Source: Acidimicrobiales bacterium (GTDB lineage: Bacteria > Actinomycetota > Acidimicrobiia > Acidimicrobiales > VFJN01). Taken from it: 34,120 nucleotides of DNA. The number at the start of each line of letters is the position of its first letter. Within the stretch, counting starts at the first letter, position 1. Where the stretch lies: contig DATHJB010000232.1 of assembly GCA_035316325.1 (NCBI GenBank), forward strand, positions 1 through 34,120, in the 5' to 3' direction. The position numbers and the translations under genes were made by a program. Below, one piece after another: positions 33,184-34,120 of the stretch. The notes beneath the pieces were generated by a model that did no database searches, was not told where the DNA came from, and saw nothing but the letters and a program-made list of their open reading frames with translations.

Positions 33184-34008
33184 TCAGGGAGTTTCGGGCC
33201 GGCTGAGCATCCACTCGCGGGGCGCCAGCCCGGAGTCGTGGATCTGGGCCGCGACGTCGTGGCCGACGTAGCGCAGGTGCCAGGGCTCGAACGAGTAACA
33301 GGTGCGGGTGGTCGGCATGTCGGGGTAGCTGATCACGAACCCGTGCTCGTGGGCGTGCTCGGCCAGCCACTGGCCGGTGGCGGTCTCGGCGAAGGCGGGG
33401 ACCAGGTTCTGCGATCCGGCCTCCAGCAGGTCGAAGGCGGTTCCCAGCTGGTGCTCGCTGTGGCCCGGTCGGGCGGTCTCCTTCTGGGCCTCGACCTCGC
33501 CCTCCTCGGCGACCTCACGGTCGTAGAGGTTCTGCTGGTAGGAGTAGCTGCGGTAGGCGGAGACGAGGCCGAGGGGCGTGCCGTTCTCCTCGGCGGCGAC
33601 GCGGAGGGCGCCGAGGTCCTCCACGATGATCTGCCGGATCATGTCGTCGGTCTCGAACCCGGCTTCGGCGGCGCTCACCAGGTCGGGGGGCTCGAAGTCG
33701 CCGGGCAGGGCGCGGTTGGCGTCGACCACGATCGTGCCGTAGTCCTCGGCCGGGTCGCCGACGGACACCTCGTCGCCGATGACGCAGTCGGGCACGACGA
33801 CGGAGGTCGGGGTGGTCGGTGGGGGCGGCTGTGGCGCGTCTGCCGCCGGGACGCTGGTGGTGCCCCCCTCGGCCGCACTGGCCACGTCCGACAGGTCGGC
33901 CGCGGCGTCCACCACGTTCTGCCCGTCCCAGCGCAACGCCGACCACGCCCCCAGTGCCGCCACCAGGAGCGCGACGGCGATGGCTGCTCCGATGGCCCGT
34001 CCCTCCAC
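33184..34008 (-). CDS. D-alanyl-D-alanine carboxypeptidase, VanY/M15B type
   Basis: Zinc carboxypeptidase that trims the last D-Ala of peptidoglycan stems. The 274-residue product has an N-terminal membrane anchor (about 5-25, GAAIAVALLVAALGAW), a Pro/Thr-rich stretch (about 57-70), then the M15 core: SAYRSYSYQQNLYDR, the zinc motif RPGHSEHQLGTAFD and EPWHLRYVG near the end with the third ligand. Length and motif order are those of VanY-type enzymes; no vancomycin resistance genes are nearby, so a housekeeping role is likely. The GTG at 34008 follows TAGAGT by eight bases. It is the second M15-type enzyme in the window. Confidence 0.92.
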   Translation of the reverse strand: MEGRAIGAAIAVALLVAALGAWSALRWDGQNVVDAAADLSDVASAAEGGTTSVPAADAPQPPPPTTPTSVVVPDCVIGDEVSVGDPAEDYGTIVVDANRALPGDFEPPDLVSAAEAGFETDDMIRQIIVEDLGALRVAAEENGTPLGLVSAYRSYSYQQNLYDREVAEEGEVEAQKETARPGHSEHQLGTAFDLLEAGSQNLVPAFAETATGQWLAEHAHEHGFVISYPDMPTTRTCYSFEPWHLRYVGHDVAAQIHDSGLAPREWMLSRPETP

Positions 34009-34016
34009 AGCCCGGC

Positions 34017-34022
34017 ACTCTA
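34017..34022 (-). promoter_or_regulatory. possible -10 element of the VanY-type gene
   Basis: TAGAGT on the minus strand lies eight bases before the GTG at 34008, close to leaderless geometry. It stands back to back with a plus-strand TACGCT (34029-34034) that may serve tRNA-Ala. Confidence 0.35.
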
Positions 34023-34045
34023 GAGCACTACGCTGAACCGACCCA

Positions 34046-34119
34046 GGGGACGTAGCTCAGTTGGCTAGAGCACCTGCTTTGCAAGCAGGGGGTCGTGGGT
34101 TCGAGTCCCATCGTCTCCA
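34046..34119 (+). tRNA. tRNA-Ala (anticodon TGC)
   Basis: A 74-base cloverleaf: acceptor GGGGACG/CGTCTCC (one G-U pair), D arm GCTC/GAGC, anticodon stem CCTGC/GCAGG with loop TTTGCAA (anticodon TGC), T arm GTGGG-TTCGAGT-CCCAT. It is complete apart from CCA, and ends one base before the window edge. In most Actinomycetota it directly follows tRNA-Ile near gyrA; here about 17.2 kb lie between them. Confidence 0.97.
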
Positions 34120-34120
34120 C

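Noticed and set aside
16841-34045. Genomic island inserted between tRNA-Ile and tRNA-Ala
   Set aside because: No integrase, transposase or attachment repeat; the content is essential housekeeping genes with composition like the rest of the window.

Overview
This is the replication-origin region of a high-GC actinobacterial chromosome. The order rpmH-rnpA-yidD-yidC-jag-rsmG on one side and dnaA-dnaN-recF-DUF721-gyrB-gyrA-DUF3566-tRNA-Ile on the other is the classic Actinomycetota origin layout. Placement in or near Acidimicrobiia is an inference. It rests on one compact FAS-II operon with a FabZ-type dehydratase and an InhA-like enoyl reductase, and on the absence of mycobacterial or streptomycete hallmarks. 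No mobile element, phage, CRISPR array or defence system was found.

Left part (1-2292): about 2.3 kb with no convincing gene. It carries three copies of the ParB site GTTCCACGTGGAAC, two of them inside a longer repeated module, plus several perfect palindromes. parA/parB, which normally follow rsmG, are not in the window. From 5777 down to 2293 lies the leftward block rpmH-rnpA-yidD-yidC-jag, joined by 4-base overlaps or gaps of 0-6 bases. A textbook Rho-independent terminator follows, then rsmG. The origin lies around dnaA: DnaA-box clusters sit both upstream of dnaA and between dnaA and dnaN, and an AT-richer stretch precedes dnaN. dnaN, recF, a DUF721 gene, gyrB and gyrA run rightward, away from the origin.

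Centre (15.2-19.1 kb): a membrane-anchored Tad-like/M15-peptidase fusion, a DUF3566 membrane protein that looks leaderless, tRNA-Ile(GAT), an untracked 45-residue membrane peptide, a Rossmann-fold oxidoreductase and a CorA-type transporter.

19.1-27.1 kb is a leftward operon for type II fatty acid synthesis: fabD, a biotin-carrier-like gene, fabH, fabG, acpP, fabF, an accD-like carboxyltransferase, an InhA-like fabI and fabZ, followed closely by a hisN-like phosphatase. Most junctions are GTGA or TAGTG overlaps. The carrier-like protein keeps the biotinyl-domain fold signature but has no lysine anywhere, so it cannot be biotinylated or lipoylated. This is the most intriguing protein in the window.

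Right part (27.2-34.1 kb): a threonine-rich lipoprotein, a Fur-family regulator with a perfect 7-1-7 operator over its own promoter, a family VIII-type esterase, a small conserved-looking ORF, peptide-release factor 3, a secreted TAP-like hydrolase, a VanY-type carboxypeptidase and tRNA-Ala(TGC). The divergent region before prfC holds paired palindromes and a perfect 15-bp stem-loop. tRNA-Ile and tRNA-Ala, usually adjacent after gyrA in this phylum, are about 17 kb apart here.
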